A stretch of DNA of 64,000 nt from Myxococcales bacterium (GTDB lineage Bacteria; Myxococcota_A; Polyangia; Haliangiales; Haliangiaceae), in assembly GCA_028287135.1 (NCBI GenBank), contig JAQBQE010000001.1, positions 30,546 to 94,545 on the forward strand, read 5' to 3'. A program made the position numbers and the translations under genes. Each line of letters begins with the position of its first letter. Position 1 is the first letter of the stretch. A model generated the notes under the pieces. It searched no databases, was not told the DNA's origin, and saw only the letters and a list, made by a program, of their open reading frames with translations. This document shows positions 22,315 through 33,545 of the stretch, in pieces.

Positions 22315-23964
22315 ATGTCCTCGCACCCGCGCGTCGCGTACTTCTGCATGGAGTACGGACTCGACTCGACGTTCCCGATCTACGCCGGCGGTCTCGGTAT
22401 CCTGGCCGGCGATCACATGAAGTCCGCCGGCGATCTGCGGGCGCCGATCACCGGAGTCGGACTGTTCTGGGACGAGGGTTACACACGTCAGGTCGTCGGA
22501 CCGGGGGGCGGCCTCGAGGACCAGTACCCGAAGACGCCGCGTGATGCGGTGCGTCGGCTCGACGTGATGGTCGAGGTCACGGTCCGCGGCAAGCGGGTCC
22601 CGCTCCGCGCGTGGAAGGTCGAGCGGTTCATCACGTCGAACCTGTACCTGCTCGAGCCCGAGCACGAGGAAGATCGCTGGATCACGCAGCGGCTGTACGG
22701 CGGCGCCAGCGAGGATCGCCTGGCCCAGGAGATCCTGCTCGGCGTGGGCGGCGTCCGGCTGCTCGAGGTCCTCGGCGTGCCCGTCGACCTCTATCACTTC
22801 AACGAAGGCCACGCGGTGTTCGCGGGGCTCGAGCTGCTGCGGTCGTCGAAGTTCGGCGGCTCGACGCTGCGTGAACGCCTCGACCGCTTGCGGCCCCACG
22901 TGGTGTTCACGACGCACACGCCGGTCCCCGCGGGCAACGAGGTCCACGAGCTCGCGCTGATGCGCAAGATGGATGCGGACCTCGGCTTCACCGACGCGGA
23001 GCTCGAGGTCGTGGGCGGTGATCCATTCTCGATGACCGTCGCGGGGCTCCGGCTCGCACGTCTCGCCAACGGTGTCGCAGAGCTCCATGGCGAGACCGCG
23101 CGTGAGATGTGGCGAACCGTCGACGGCGCGGCACCGATCATCGCGATCACCAACGGCGTTCACGCGCCGACCTGGCAGGACGCACGGGTTCGCGCCGCGC
23201 TGGTCGCGGACAAGCCGCGCGAGCGCCAGGATGCGCAGCTGTGGCACGCGCACCAGGTCATGAAGGCGGAGCTGATCGAGGAGATCGCTGCTCGCACCGG
23301 GATTCGACTCGCGGTCGATCGCTTGCTGATCGGCTTTGCGCGACGCGCTGCCACGTACAAGCGTGCCGACCTGCTGATCAGCGACGAGCGCGCGCTCGCG
23401 CGGCTGTTCGAGCAGGGCGTCCAGATCGTCTACAGCGGGAAGGCACATCCGCGCGACACGCAGGGCAAGGCGCTGATCGGCAAGCTGATCGAAGCGTCGA
23501 AGAAGCATCCGCGCGAGATCGTGTTCCTCCAGAACTACGACATGCGGCTCGGCGCGCTGCTGACCCGCGGGACCGATGTGTGGCTCAACAATCCGCGGCG
23601 CCCGCTCGAGGCATCGGGGACATCCGGCATGAAGGCGGCGATGAACGGGATCCCGAACCTGTCGATCCTCGACGGCTGGTGGCCCGAGGGATGCGAGCAC
23701 GGCGTCACGGGCTGGAAGATCGGCGATGCGGATCCGAGCGATGACGCGTTCGACGAGAAGGACATGGCCCGCGTCGACAAGCGAGATCGCGACCTCCTGA
23801 ACTCGGTGATCGAGCGCGAGGTGCTGCCGTCGTACAAGGAGCGCGCGCGCTGGGTGTCGATCATGCGCGCCAGCATCGCGATGTCGGAGTGGCGGTTCTC
23901 CTCGGACCGGATGATCGAGGACTACCTGACCAAGGTCTACGGCGCGACCGAGGCCGCGCGGTAG
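22315..23964 (+). CDS. Alpha-glucan family phosphorylase (short type)
   Basis: The 549-aa protein lacks the long N-terminal domain of classical glycogen phosphorylase and starts directly with RVAYFCMEYGLDSTFPIYAG. It keeps GGLGILAGDHMKSAGDL, FNEGHAVF, TTHTPVPAGNE, and the PLP lysine Lys440 in ASGTSGMKAAMNG. It releases glucose-1-phosphate from alpha-1,4-glucan in the cytoplasm. GGAGG lies 9 nt before the ATG. Its 3' end overlaps the convergent lipoprotein gene by 28 nt. Confidence 0.9.
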   Translation: MSSHPRVAYFCMEYGLDSTFPIYAGGLGILAGDHMKSAGDLRAPITGVGLFWDEGYTRQVVGPGGGLEDQYPKTPRDAVRRLDVMVEVTVRGKRVPLRAWKVERFITSNLYLLEPEHEEDRWITQRLYGGASEDRLAQEILLGVGGVRLLEVLGVPVDLYHFNEGHAVFAGLELLRSSKFGGSTLRERLDRLRPHVVFTTHTPVPAGNEVHELALMRKMDADLGFTDAELEVVGGDPFSMTVAGLRLARLANGVAELHGETAREMWRTVDGAAPIIAITNGVHAPTWQDARVRAALVADKPRERQDAQLWHAHQVMKAELIEEIAARTGIRLAVDRLLIGFARRAATYKRADLLISDERALARLFEQGVQIVYSGKAHPRDTQGKALIGKLIEASKKHPREIVFLQNYDMRLGALLTRGTDVWLNNPRRPLEASGTSGMKAAMNGIPNLSILDGWWPEGCEHGVTGWKIGDADPSDDAFDEKDMARVDKRDRDLLNSVIEREVLPSYKERARWVSIMRASIAMSEWRFSSDRMIEDYLTKVYGATEAAR

Positions 23965-24890
23965 AGGATCTGCTTGCGCTTGCCGCGCCACTCGAGGAGC
24001 ACGGCATCTCCGAGCTGTTCGGCGGTCGCTTCGTCGAGAGCGCGGTGCGGCGTGACTCGCAGGCACGGGTGGTCGCCGGGGTCGGCCGCGCGCTCGTAAA
24101 AATGCCAGTGCTCCTCCTCGCGCTGGCCATCGAGCACGTACGCATCGTCGTAGCTCCAGCTCGACGCGTTCGCGCACGCGATCTTCGAACCGTCCGGGCT
24201 GCGGACCGTCACGCGCCGGCGATAGGTCGCGTCGAGCCGCGTCTCGCTGCGGCGGATGATCTCCCACCACTCGGTCTCGTCGCGGACGTTGCCATCGTCG
24301 TCGTAGCTGGTCGCGTCCCAGCGCCACGGTCCATAGAGCGAGGGCTTCGCCGGCCACGGATCCTCGGGAAGCTCGGCGACCTTGGCGTCGACCTGGAGCA
24401 GCGTCTGTGTGCCGCCAGGCCAGCGCAGGCGGAGCCGCTCGCCGTCGAGGTCGGCGCTGTACTCGCCGGCGTGACGGAAGCCGTGGTCACACGGGCCAGG
24501 CTCGGCACGGTAGCCGGTCTCCTTGATCATGAAGCCTGTCCGCGTGATCTCGACGCGGACGTCGAACACCGCCCGCTGGCGATACCAGGGTCGTTGGTTG
24601 CACGCGAACGGAACGCGGTTGTCGGAGTGCACCTCGACGGTGCGAACGTACCGACCGACGAGCTCGGTCGGCGTCGCGCCGGGGCGAAACTGCCACGCTT
24701 CGTCCTCGACCCGCGTGGTCCCGGCCTCGGCCGTGCGCAGCATCCAGCGCCAGCTCCCCACGAGCTTCGCGAGCGTGAACATCCGCTCGGGAGGTCCTGG
24801 ACGCGTCGCGGCAGGCGCACCCGCGCCGGGCGGCTGACACGCGGCGATCAGCACGAGGCACACCGCGCCGAGAAAGCGCGGAGCCGTCAT
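23937..24890 (-). CDS. Putative lipoprotein of unknown function
   Basis: The 317-aa protein starts with a lipoprotein signal, FLGAVCLVLIAACQPPG, with the lipid-anchored Cys in IAAC. The rest looks like a beta-rich lipocalin or META-type periplasmic domain, with repeated patterns such as LVGSWRWMLRTAEAG and LYGPWRWDATSYDDDG that suggest two related halves. I do not recognise a family. It overlaps the upstream 88-aa gene by 1 nt (TGATG), so both are one transcription unit. Confidence 0.7.
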   Translation of the reverse strand: MTAPRFLGAVCLVLIAACQPPGAGAPAATRPGPPERMFTLAKLVGSWRWMLRTAEAGTTRVEDEAWQFRPGATPTELVGRYVRTVEVHSDNRVPFACNQRPWYRQRAVFDVRVEITRTGFMIKETGYRAEPGPCDHGFRHAGEYSADLDGERLRLRWPGGTQTLLQVDAKVAELPEDPWPAKPSLYGPWRWDATSYDDDGNVRDETEWWEIIRRSETRLDATYRRRVTVRSPDGSKIACANASSWSYDDAYVLDGQREEEHWHFYERAADPGDHPCLRVTPHRALDEATAEQLGDAVLLEWRGKRKQILYRAASVAP

Positions 24891-25156
24891 CAGCGGGGAC
24901 GGCGCGCGTACGTGTCGGTGACGATCTTCGCGATCGCCTGGTCGGATAGGGCCGCGGGCCGCTGGTGCGCACCCTTGCCGGGCTGGTCGAACTCCCACGC
25001 GACCGTCGCCGCGAGGCGCTGCGTGGCATCCGCCTCCGTGTAGCCGAGGCGGAACAGGAGCCCGGCGCGGCTCGCGAGCTCGGCGGCAGCGACCTTGGCG
25101 CGCTGATCGGCGCCGTCGGTGCGAGGTGGCGCGGTGTTCATCCAGGAGAAGGCCAT
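24890..25156 (-). CDS. 88-aa protein of unknown function
   Basis: The protein is soluble and mostly alpha-helical, with an Ala/Arg-rich middle (AKVAAAELASRAGLLFRLGY) and a polar C-terminus. No family is recognised. The ATG at 25156 lies exactly 6 nt from a TATACT box shared with the divergent gene, and no ribosome site is present. That favours this start over the internal ATG at 25141. Confidence 0.6.
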   Translation of the reverse strand: MAFSWMNTAPPRTDGADQRAKVAAAELASRAGLLFRLGYTEADATQRLAATVAWEFDQPGKGAHQRPAALSDQAIAKIVTDTYARRPR

Positions 25157-25162
25157 GGCGCG

Positions 25163-25170
25163 AGTATACT
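25163..25170. promoter_or_regulatory. Palindromic AGTATACT: shared divergent -10 element
   Basis: AGTATACT is its own reverse complement, so TATACT is read on both strands. On the plus strand the hexamer ends at 25170 and GTG begins at 25177. On the minus strand it ends at 25163 and ATG begins at 25156. Both gaps are 6 nt, the usual distance from -10 to +1, so both transcripts would begin at or next to their start codons. No convincing -35 is seen on either side. Confidence 0.6.
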
Positions 25171-25176
25171 GTGGCG

Positions 25177-26382
25177 GTGAGGGTGCTGATCGCGTGCGCG
25201 CTGATCATCGTGATCCCGTGCGAAGCGCGGGCCGATGGCGCAGGTGTGATCGCCGTCAGCAAGGGGGAACGGGCCACCGTCGGTGCGGCCATGGCGCAGG
25301 CGATGACGGGCAGGGCGGGCCGGATCGTCGAGGATGCCGTGGGCGAGGCGCGAGCGGCGCTCAGCGCAGGCGCAGTCCCGATCGAGCGCGTGCAGAAGTT
25401 TCGCCGGGTGGTCGATCTGGTCAACGAGGGCTGGCGCGCGTACACGCGGGTCGCGGTCGAGGTCGCTGCCGGTCGGCTCGCCGCGGCGCGCACCGAGGCC
25501 GAGCCACTGGTGGCGCTGCCGGGTGGCCCCGAGCTCTATGCCGACGCCGCGCTGCGCCTGGGTGCCGTGCTCGGGCATCTCGGTCGGCGCGCGGAGGCAC
25601 AGGCGGTCCTCGCGCTCGCGATCGCACTCGACCCCGAGCGACCGATCACACTCGCCGAGTTCTCGCCGGATGTCGTCGAGGCGGTCGATGCGGCGCGCGC
25701 CGCGCCGGTTGCCTTGCAGCGGGTTCGCATCGTGACCCGGCCCGCCGGTGCGCTGATCCGGATCGACAGCAAGGACGTCGGTCGGTCGCCGCTCGAGGTC
25801 CAGCTCACGCGTGGCCAGCACCTCGTGATCGCGCGCGCGCCGATGCATCATCCGGCGGTGCAGGGCGTGCCGATCGATGCAGCCTCCGTCGAGATCGATC
25901 TCGAGCGTGACGACGAGGCAGCGCGGATCGCGGCGGGCGCCACGCAAGGGCTCGAGGAGCCGGCGGCCCAGCAGCTGATCACCGCCACCCTGCGGTTCGC
26001 GGATCTCGACGAGGTGGTCCTGGTCGCCGACACCGTTCGTCGGGGTGGGCCGACGCTGCTCGTCCAGCGCTGCGCGGGCGTGCCGGCCCGGTGCAGCGCG
26101 GTCGTCGACGTCGGCTATGGCGATCGCAGCGGGCTTGCGGCTGCGGCGCGCACGGCGTGGGATGCGGCGCGCAGTGGCGACCTCCGGTATCCGCCGTCGG
26201 TCCTCGGCGAGCGTGACGGTCAGACCGATGACGGCCGCTGCAAGGCATGCCGAAATCCGTGGCTGTGGACCGGCGTGGGAGCTGCGGTCGTCGCCGCGAC
26301 GGTGATCACGATCGCCGTCGTGTCAGGATCGCAGCCTCCACCGATCGTCGGCGTCGATGGCGGCGCGTTCGGTGCGCGTTAG
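25177..26382 (+). CDS. PEGA-domain protein with signal peptide and C-terminal membrane helix
   Basis: From GTG 25177 the protein is 401 aa with the signal sequence VLIACALIIVIPCEARA. A helical, TPR-like part follows (ELYADAALRLGAVLGHLGR, AQAVLALAIALDPE). A PEGA domain comes next (RIVTRPAGALIRIDSKDVGRSPL split, about residues 184-240), whose usual sequence is a surface-layer-like beta fold. A late transmembrane segment GVGAAVVAATVITIAVVSG sits near residues 365-385. PEGA proteins are abundant in Myxococcota. Probably a periplasmic protein anchored to the inner membrane; no substrate can be named. Confidence 0.8.
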   Translation: MRVLIACALIIVIPCEARADGAGVIAVSKGERATVGAAMAQAMTGRAGRIVEDAVGEARAALSAGAVPIERVQKFRRVVDLVNEGWRAYTRVAVEVAAGRLAAARTEAEPLVALPGGPELYADAALRLGAVLGHLGRRAEAQAVLALAIALDPERPITLAEFSPDVVEAVDAARAAPVALQRVRIVTRPAGALIRIDSKDVGRSPLEVQLTRGQHLVIARAPMHHPAVQGVPIDAASVEIDLERDDEAARIAAGATQGLEEPAAQQLITATLRFADLDEVVLVADTVRRGGPTLLVQRCAGVPARCSAVVDVGYGDRSGLAAAARTAWDAARSGDLRYPPSVLGERDGQTDDGRCKACRNPWLWTGVGAAVVAATVITIAVVSGSQPPPIVGVDGGAFGAR

Positions 26383-26389
26383 CCGTCGC

Positions 26390-27586
26390 CTACGGGGCCG
26401 ACCAGTTACAGCCGAGCTCGTCCTGCGCGATGTGGCAGCGCAGGCACATCCGGCGATTGCCCCGATCGAGCGCCTCGCAGCGAGCACTTCCGCGCCAGCC
26501 GCGCGGGTGCGGTGATGCGCCGAGCTTGCCGGGCTCGTTGCTGTGGCAGGTCAGGCAATCCTCCTCGCGGTGACACGAGGCGCAGCTCGTGATGTTCTTC
26601 CGTGCCTCGCGTGCGTGGCCGTTCGGTCCCATCCCGGCGGTGGCCCAACCTGGCGGGTGAAACGCGCCGCCCGGCTGCGCGGCATCGAAGCCCGACGTGA
26701 CGCGCGTGCCGACCCCGGAGCGCTCGTGACAGGCGACGCAGAACGACTGCGCGCGATGACACGCGGAACAGTCAGGCGTGCCGCGCTTGGCCTCGACGCC
26801 GTGGGTCAGCACGTAGTTTCCTGGATGGAACTCCATCGGCTTCACGACGCCCTGGTGACACGCGAGGCACTCGGAGCGGTCGTGACACGCGGTGCACGTG
26901 GCGCCGACCTGCCGGGCCTCCTGCTTGTGATCTCTCGCAAAGCTCGGGCCGTGCGCATCACCGAGCCCGGTGCTGCGCGGCACCAGCGCGCCGTGCGCGA
27001 ACTGGGTCTCGATCAGTCCGCCGAGCTTGGTCACGTGGCAGTCGGCGCATCGCCGCTCCTGCGTTCCATCGGTGTGGCACGACAGGCAGGAGCTCATCGT
27101 CGGCAGCTGCCGTGTCGTCGCGAGGTCGACCTTGGTCATGTCGCCGTGGCAGGTCACGCAGGCCGTCTTGACGTGTGCGCTGTGATCGAACTTGAGCGGT
27201 GGCGGCGTCAGGTAGACCCGCTCGACGACGCGCTCGGGCGTCCATCCGGGATGGCACGCGACGCATGCGGCAGGTGGCGCTCCGGCGACGACCCTGGTCG
27301 GCTCGGCGCGATCGATCGGATGACACGCGCGGCACTCCGCCTCGGTCGGGATCAGGTTGTCCACGGCGGATCGTGACGTGGCCGCGGCCGCGTGACAGCT
27401 CGCGCACGTGGCGCCGCGGGCGAGGTGCATGCGATGCGAGAACGTGAGGGGCAGGCGCTGCTCGGGATACACGACGGGTGACCACGAGGTGGATCCGGTG
27501 ACCGCGTCGTCGCGTTCGGCGCGCACGACCGCGGCGCCGAGCCCCGCGGCGATCACGAACAGTGGGAGGAACCGGAGGAACTTCAT
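26390..27586 (-). CDS. Multihaem cytochrome c (13 CxxCH motifs)
   Basis: The 398-aa protein has an N-terminal signal or anchor (FLRFLPLFVIAAGLGAAVV) and 13 CxxCH haem-attachment motifs: CASCH, CRACH, CVACH, CVTCH, CLSCH, CADCH, CTACH, CLACH, CSACH, CVACH, CASCH, CLTCH and CLRCH. Many other histidines (e.g. FSHRMH, FDHSAH) can serve as distal ligands. Arrangement and length suggest a periplasmic or outer-membrane electron carrier. Its start overlaps the stop of the beta-barrel gene by 4 nt (ATGA), so the two are made together. This fits a porin-cytochrome conduit. Confidence 0.9.
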   Translation of the reverse strand: MKFLRFLPLFVIAAGLGAAVVRAERDDAVTGSTSWSPVVYPEQRLPLTFSHRMHLARGATCASCHAAAATSRSAVDNLIPTEAECRACHPIDRAEPTRVVAGAPPAACVACHPGWTPERVVERVYLTPPPLKFDHSAHVKTACVTCHGDMTKVDLATTRQLPTMSSCLSCHTDGTQERRCADCHVTKLGGLIETQFAHGALVPRSTGLGDAHGPSFARDHKQEARQVGATCTACHDRSECLACHQGVVKPMEFHPGNYVLTHGVEAKRGTPDCSACHRAQSFCVACHERSGVGTRVTSGFDAAQPGGAFHPPGWATAGMGPNGHAREARKNITSCASCHREEDCLTCHSNEPGKLGASPHPRGWRGSARCEALDRGNRRMCLRCHIAQDELGCNWSAP

Positions 27587-29175
27587 GGCTCGGGCGCGAA
27601 GGCGAGGTCGAGGATCGCGAACACCCGCGTCTGGAACTGGTGAATCTGATCGTGATCAGCCTCGGCGACCACATGCAGGCCGACCGAATCGGCGATCCGC
27701 AGCGAGCTCGATAACACCGCGGAGCTGGTGACGAAGTCGGAGCGATCTTCGCGCCGAACCCCGAGCACGATCACGCGCCCGCGCAACCACAGCGACGGCC
27801 GCGCCTGCCACGCGAGCTCTCCGGTGCCGCCGATCCGACGCCCGCCGTAGCCGTCGTCCCACAGGCCATCGATCCGTCCGCGCACGCCGCGAGCGAGCGG
27901 ATGCTCGACGCCGGCGTCGACGCCCCCGGCGAACGCTCCATCCTCTGCGTTCGCGTAGCGGCGGAGCCAGCCGTTCGCGCGAATGCGCAGCGCGCCGGCA
28001 AACTGGTAGCCGAGCCGCAGATCGGTGGTCGGCTCGATCGAGAACGCATTGAAGATCGAGTCGCCGTCGAACGTGGGCAGGAAGTACTCGACCGTGGGCT
28101 CGACGATGTGATCGCCGCGACGCACCCGGATTCCTGCATCGGCCCGATCGATCGCGGCATGGAGCAGCGACAGCCGCGCGTTCGCATACGGCGAGATCGC
28201 GAACGATCCAGCGCGCAGCTCGCCGTGCACGCGCGCGTGGATGCGCTCCTCGTTGACGCCGGTCGCCGGTGCTTGCCCGGCATCGTCGGGATACAGCCCG
28301 AGATCCGGGTAGGGCAGGCGATCGACCTCGTCGAACACGCCGACGGTCTCGGACCACGTCCGCCGGTACCCGATCTCCGCGCCGATCCGACGCGTCCGCG
28401 AGGTCGCGACGGTGAAGCCGACGGTGGGCTGGCGCACCTGCCGTTGCGGACACAGCTCGTAGTCACTCGCGAGCTTCGAGCCCGTGATCGTCCGGTTGCG
28501 GTCGATCAGCTTCCAGGTGCCGGCCCCAGGGGTGGGGCCCTCGACATACTCCTGGCAGCCCGCGCCGGAGGTTCCATCGAGCTCGAACGCGGACAGCGCC
28601 AGTGGCGAGGCCGCGCGGACCCGCAGGCCCGCGGCCGCAGTGATCGCGAGTGGCATCGGTAGCTCGTAACGCAGCGTTCCGCCGTCGAGGCCCGCGCTGC
28701 CCCAGCCATCGTCGGCGAGCACGCGGCCGAGCTGCAGGGTCACCCGGTCGTCGGCGAGGCCCTCGAGCGTCATGTGGGCGTAGAGCACGTCGAGCGCGGC
28801 AACCGATTCTGCGAGCTCGGGGATCACGTCGATCGAGTCGCGCTGCACCGACGGCGTCAGCTTGATCCGCCGCGTGATGAACGTTCCGAAGTCGTGATCG
28901 ATGCGGAGATAGCTCTGCCACGAGATCCGGAGGCCGCGGTCGGGCAGGCGCTTCTGCCGGCGCGTCGCGGACAGGTTGCCGACATCCGTGATCCGGAGAG
29001 CGAGCGTCTGGCTGTAGCGGCGGCGGCCGAGGAACAGGTCGGGACCAACCAGCCGGTACTGCCGGAGCTGATACGCCTGGCCGATCGACTGCGCGCGCAG
29101 CCAGAACTCGTACGCGTGGGCATCGGAGGTCGTGGCAACCGCGAATGCGATCGCAGCGACGACGACCCTTCGCAT
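27583..29175 (-). CDS. Putative outer-membrane beta-barrel protein (cytochrome partner)
   Basis: From ATG 29175 the protein is 530 aa with a signal peptide (VVVAAIAFAVATTSDAHA). The rest shows alternating hydrophobic/polar strands and many Arg/Tyr-rich turns, e.g. VGFTVATSRTRRIGAEIGYR and LRLGYQFAGALRIRANGWLR, as expected for a large barrel. No MtrB CxxC motif is visible and it is shorter than MtrB, so homology is not claimed. The tight overlap with a 13-haem cytochrome suggests an electron-conduit porin. TACCGT lies 8 nt before the ATG. The lipoprotein gene is 19 nt upstream on the same strand. Confidence 0.7.
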   Translation of the reverse strand: MRRVVVAAIAFAVATTSDAHAYEFWLRAQSIGQAYQLRQYRLVGPDLFLGRRRYSQTLALRITDVGNLSATRRQKRLPDRGLRISWQSYLRIDHDFGTFITRRIKLTPSVQRDSIDVIPELAESVAALDVLYAHMTLEGLADDRVTLQLGRVLADDGWGSAGLDGGTLRYELPMPLAITAAAGLRVRAASPLALSAFELDGTSGAGCQEYVEGPTPGAGTWKLIDRNRTITGSKLASDYELCPQRQVRQPTVGFTVATSRTRRIGAEIGYRRTWSETVGVFDEVDRLPYPDLGLYPDDAGQAPATGVNEERIHARVHGELRAGSFAISPYANARLSLLHAAIDRADAGIRVRRGDHIVEPTVEYFLPTFDGDSIFNAFSIEPTTDLRLGYQFAGALRIRANGWLRRYANAEDGAFAGGVDAGVEHPLARGVRGRIDGLWDDGYGGRRIGGTGELAWQARPSLWLRGRVIVLGVRREDRSDFVTSSAVLSSSLRIADSVGLHVVAEADHDQIHQFQTRVFAILDLAFAPEP

Positions 29176-29194
29176 CGAGGCGAACGGTATCACG

Positions 29195-31087
29195 TCACCT
29201 CGCGAGGAAGACCGTCTCGACGACCACCCGCGCACCGGTGCCGAGGGCAGCCACACCCCATGCGCCACGTTGCCCGCCCTCGACGCTGCACGCCAGCAGC
29301 TCGGTGCCACCGAACACGAGTCGTGCCGACGAGCCTGCCAGCTCGAGGCGCGTGGTGACCGCCACCGCAGGATCGATCGGCGGGACCACCTTGCCGCTGC
29401 ACAGGGTGCGGGTGGTGCCGCCCGAGCGCTGGACCAGGCGGGCTGCGACGCCGGGAACGACCTCGGCGACGAGCTCCTGCCCGGGCCCGAGGTGGCGCGC
29501 GACGAGGCCGACGCCGCCCTCGCGAACGAGCGTCGTTGCCGTCACCGAGCCGGTGGTCATCCGTGGCCCGCCGACGAGCGCACGCGCGATCTCCGAGAGC
29601 GCGGTCAGCTGCCAGCCATCGGTTCGCGAGACGGTCGCGGGGTCCGGTGCGCTCAGCACGGTCGTCGTCGCGGTGGTTCCACCGGGGACGACCGTGATCG
29701 TTCCCGACTGCGGACCGACCAGCGAGGGGCGGTAGATCCACGCCTGCTGCGATGCGTTCGCACCGTCGATCACGAGGACACTGCCATCCGCCAGCGCGAT
29801 CAGCGAAGGCGCGAACAGGGCAGGGGGCGCATCCTCCGCGCGCCCGGTCGGCATCACGGTCTGCCAGCGATCACTCGTCGGATCGTAGACCAGGAGCCCC
29901 GGAGCCGGCGAGCCGCCGATGCCGACCACGCGACCATCCTCGAGGCCGAGCAAGCGAACCCCCGCGAGGTCGGGCGCCCTGCTGATCGGACGCGCGATGT
30001 CGACGCCGGGTGCGATCACCGACGCGAGCCCGCTCGGGACCGCAGGATCCTCGGCGAACGCGGTGAGCACGGCGCCGCCTTCGAGCCGCGCTGCTTGCGC
30101 GTGGGTGTCCATGATCACGACCGAGCGTTCGGTCTCGAGCGTGAACCGATCCGCGGCGGTGAGCAGCACGGGGTTCGGCGTTCCGCCGGCGATCACGTAC
30201 GCACGCTGGCCGGTGTCGTCGATCCCCGTGTCGAACACCGTGGCCCCGGTGCGACCTGCTTCGAGCCTGGGCCCGTCGGTGTACGAGCCGAGCTCGCGGG
30301 TGTCGTAGATCTTGGTGCTCTTGCGAATGCCGCTGCCGGCGCACACCCCCGCGGCGACCTCCGCGCAGCCGCCGGCGATCAGGACGTGATCGTCGTCGGT
30401 CGCGATCGAGGTGTGGAACGCGCGCGACTCGATCAACACGGACTCCCCGAAGTCCGCTGGACCGTACAGCGTGATCACCTGACGTGGGCCACCGCTGATC
30501 GCCACCCGTCCATCCGGTAGCGGCGCGAGCGCGGTCCCCGCGAACCCGTTCTCGCCGAGGACCTCCGGCACGTCGATCGCGGTGAACGTCGCGGTCGCGG
30601 GATCGTAGTACTCGGCCGTGGACAGCCAGACGCCGGCGGCGTCGTAGCCTCCGACGACGAGCACGCCCTCACCCGCGCGAGCGAGCAGTGGTGCGGTCCG
30701 TGGCTCGGTCAGCGTGCCGACGGTCGGGCAGAACCCGTTCGGGGGCGCCATGAACACCGGGATCGTCGCCGCGTCGGGGAGGTCCGAGAACGCCAGGACC
30801 GCGGTCTTGCCGATCGCACCGATCGCGCCACCACCGGTCACGACCTCGACGCCGAGCTGCTCGGTATCGGCCGGGAAGTCGGCAAGGTCGACACGCTCCT
30901 CGAGGCCGACGGCGCGCGTGACGTCGCGGCTCGACGCGAACGCCGTGACGCGAATCCCGGTCGCGCCGCTCGGCCGCCCGCATGCGTGGTCGATCGGCGC
31001 GAGCGTCACGCGCGCAGCCGGCTCGCCACAGCCAAGGGCTGCGACGCAGGCCACGAGGGCACACGAACGGGACACCACCGAGCACAT
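29195..31087 (-). CDS. Lipoprotein with kelch-like beta-propeller repeats
   Basis: From ATG 31087 the protein is 630 aa. The lipobox is ALVACVAALGCGEP. Repeats of the kelch type recur: GVLVVGGYDAAGVWLSTAEY, APLPDGRVAISGG, HVLIAGGCAEV, AYVIAGGTPN and DGSVLVIDGAN, each about 50 residues apart. A C-terminal beta domain follows (VREGGVGLVARHLGPGQELV). It probably sits on the outer membrane. It is the first gene of a minus-strand unit with the barrel (19 nt away) and the cytochrome. The start is 15 nt from the divergent kinase start. Confidence 0.75.
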   Translation of the reverse strand: MCSVVSRSCALVACVAALGCGEPAARVTLAPIDHACGRPSGATGIRVTAFASSRDVTRAVGLEERVDLADFPADTEQLGVEVVTGGGAIGAIGKTAVLAFSDLPDAATIPVFMAPPNGFCPTVGTLTEPRTAPLLARAGEGVLVVGGYDAAGVWLSTAEYYDPATATFTAIDVPEVLGENGFAGTALAPLPDGRVAISGGPRQVITLYGPADFGESVLIESRAFHTSIATDDDHVLIAGGCAEVAAGVCAGSGIRKSTKIYDTRELGSYTDGPRLEAGRTGATVFDTGIDDTGQRAYVIAGGTPNPVLLTAADRFTLETERSVVIMDTHAQAARLEGGAVLTAFAEDPAVPSGLASVIAPGVDIARPISRAPDLAGVRLLGLEDGRVVGIGGSPAPGLLVYDPTSDRWQTVMPTGRAEDAPPALFAPSLIALADGSVLVIDGANASQQAWIYRPSLVGPQSGTITVVPGGTTATTTVLSAPDPATVSRTDGWQLTALSEIARALVGGPRMTTGSVTATTLVREGGVGLVARHLGPGQELVAEVVPGVAARLVQRSGGTTRTLCSGKVVPPIDPAVAVTTRLELAGSSARLVFGGTELLACSVEGGQRGAWGVAALGTGARVVVETVFLAR

Positions 31088-31102
31088 GATACTCTCGCGG
31101 CG

Positions 31103-32947
<1,845 letters not shown>

Positions 32948-32954
32948 AGGCCGC

Positions 32955-33545
32955 TCATCCGGTGTTGGCGCGCATCGAGCCGCGTCGCCACGCGGCGAAC
33001 CGGATGAACGCGATGACGATCAGGATCAGCGTCGGGATCGCGAACACGATCGACGTTCCGATCGCGAGCGCGTAGGTCGACATGAACGGCACCCACGCGA
33101 GGTGGATGCCGAACTGATGGAGCCGCCGCCACGTCATGTGCTTCATCCGCTTGCGGATCGCGGTGATCGACGTGATCGCCATCGCGAACACCGCGATGAA
33201 CGTCACCACGGCGACCAGGATCACCGGGCTCTGCGAGCGCACGAACGCGGCGGGATCCGGTGACGCGAGCCAGAGGATGCCGGCGAGATGAAACAGGTGG
33301 GACACGGCGAAGCCAAGGCCGATCCACTTGCGATACGCGAGCAACGTCTTGGTCTGGCGCGACGGCCAGAGCTGACACGCCGGCCTCGCGACGTACGCGA
33401 GCGCGAACATCACGAACGAGGTGCGAGCGGTCCACCGGATCACCAGGTGCGCATCGTCGTACTGCGTCGAGCCGATCAGCAGGAGAAGGCCGCACATCGC
33501 CGCGACGGCGAGCGTGATCAGGCCGAGGAGGCGAGGTCCGGTCAC
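32955..33545 (-). CDS. Ferric-reductase-like transmembrane protein
   Basis: The 196-aa protein is a bundle of about six hydrophobic helices. Conserved histidines lie on adjacent helices: HLVIRWTARTSFVMFALAY, AVSHLFHLAGILWL and RRLHQFGIHLAWVPF. This is the ferric reductase / MsrQ membrane domain, which binds b-type haem. The FAD/NAD module of full NADPH oxidases is absent. The GTG start overlaps the upstream gene stop by 4 nt. It is the last gene of a four-gene unit beginning with Hsp70, an unusual partnership. Confidence 0.8.
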   Translation of the reverse strand: MTGPRLLGLITLAVAAMCGLLLLIGSTQYDDAHLVIRWTARTSFVMFALAYVARPACQLWPSRQTKTLLAYRKWIGLGFAVSHLFHLAGILWLASPDPAAFVRSQSPVILVAVVTFIAVFAMAITSITAIRKRMKHMTWRRLHQFGIHLAWVPFMSTYALAIGTSIVFAIPTLILIVIAFIRFAAWRRGSMRANTG

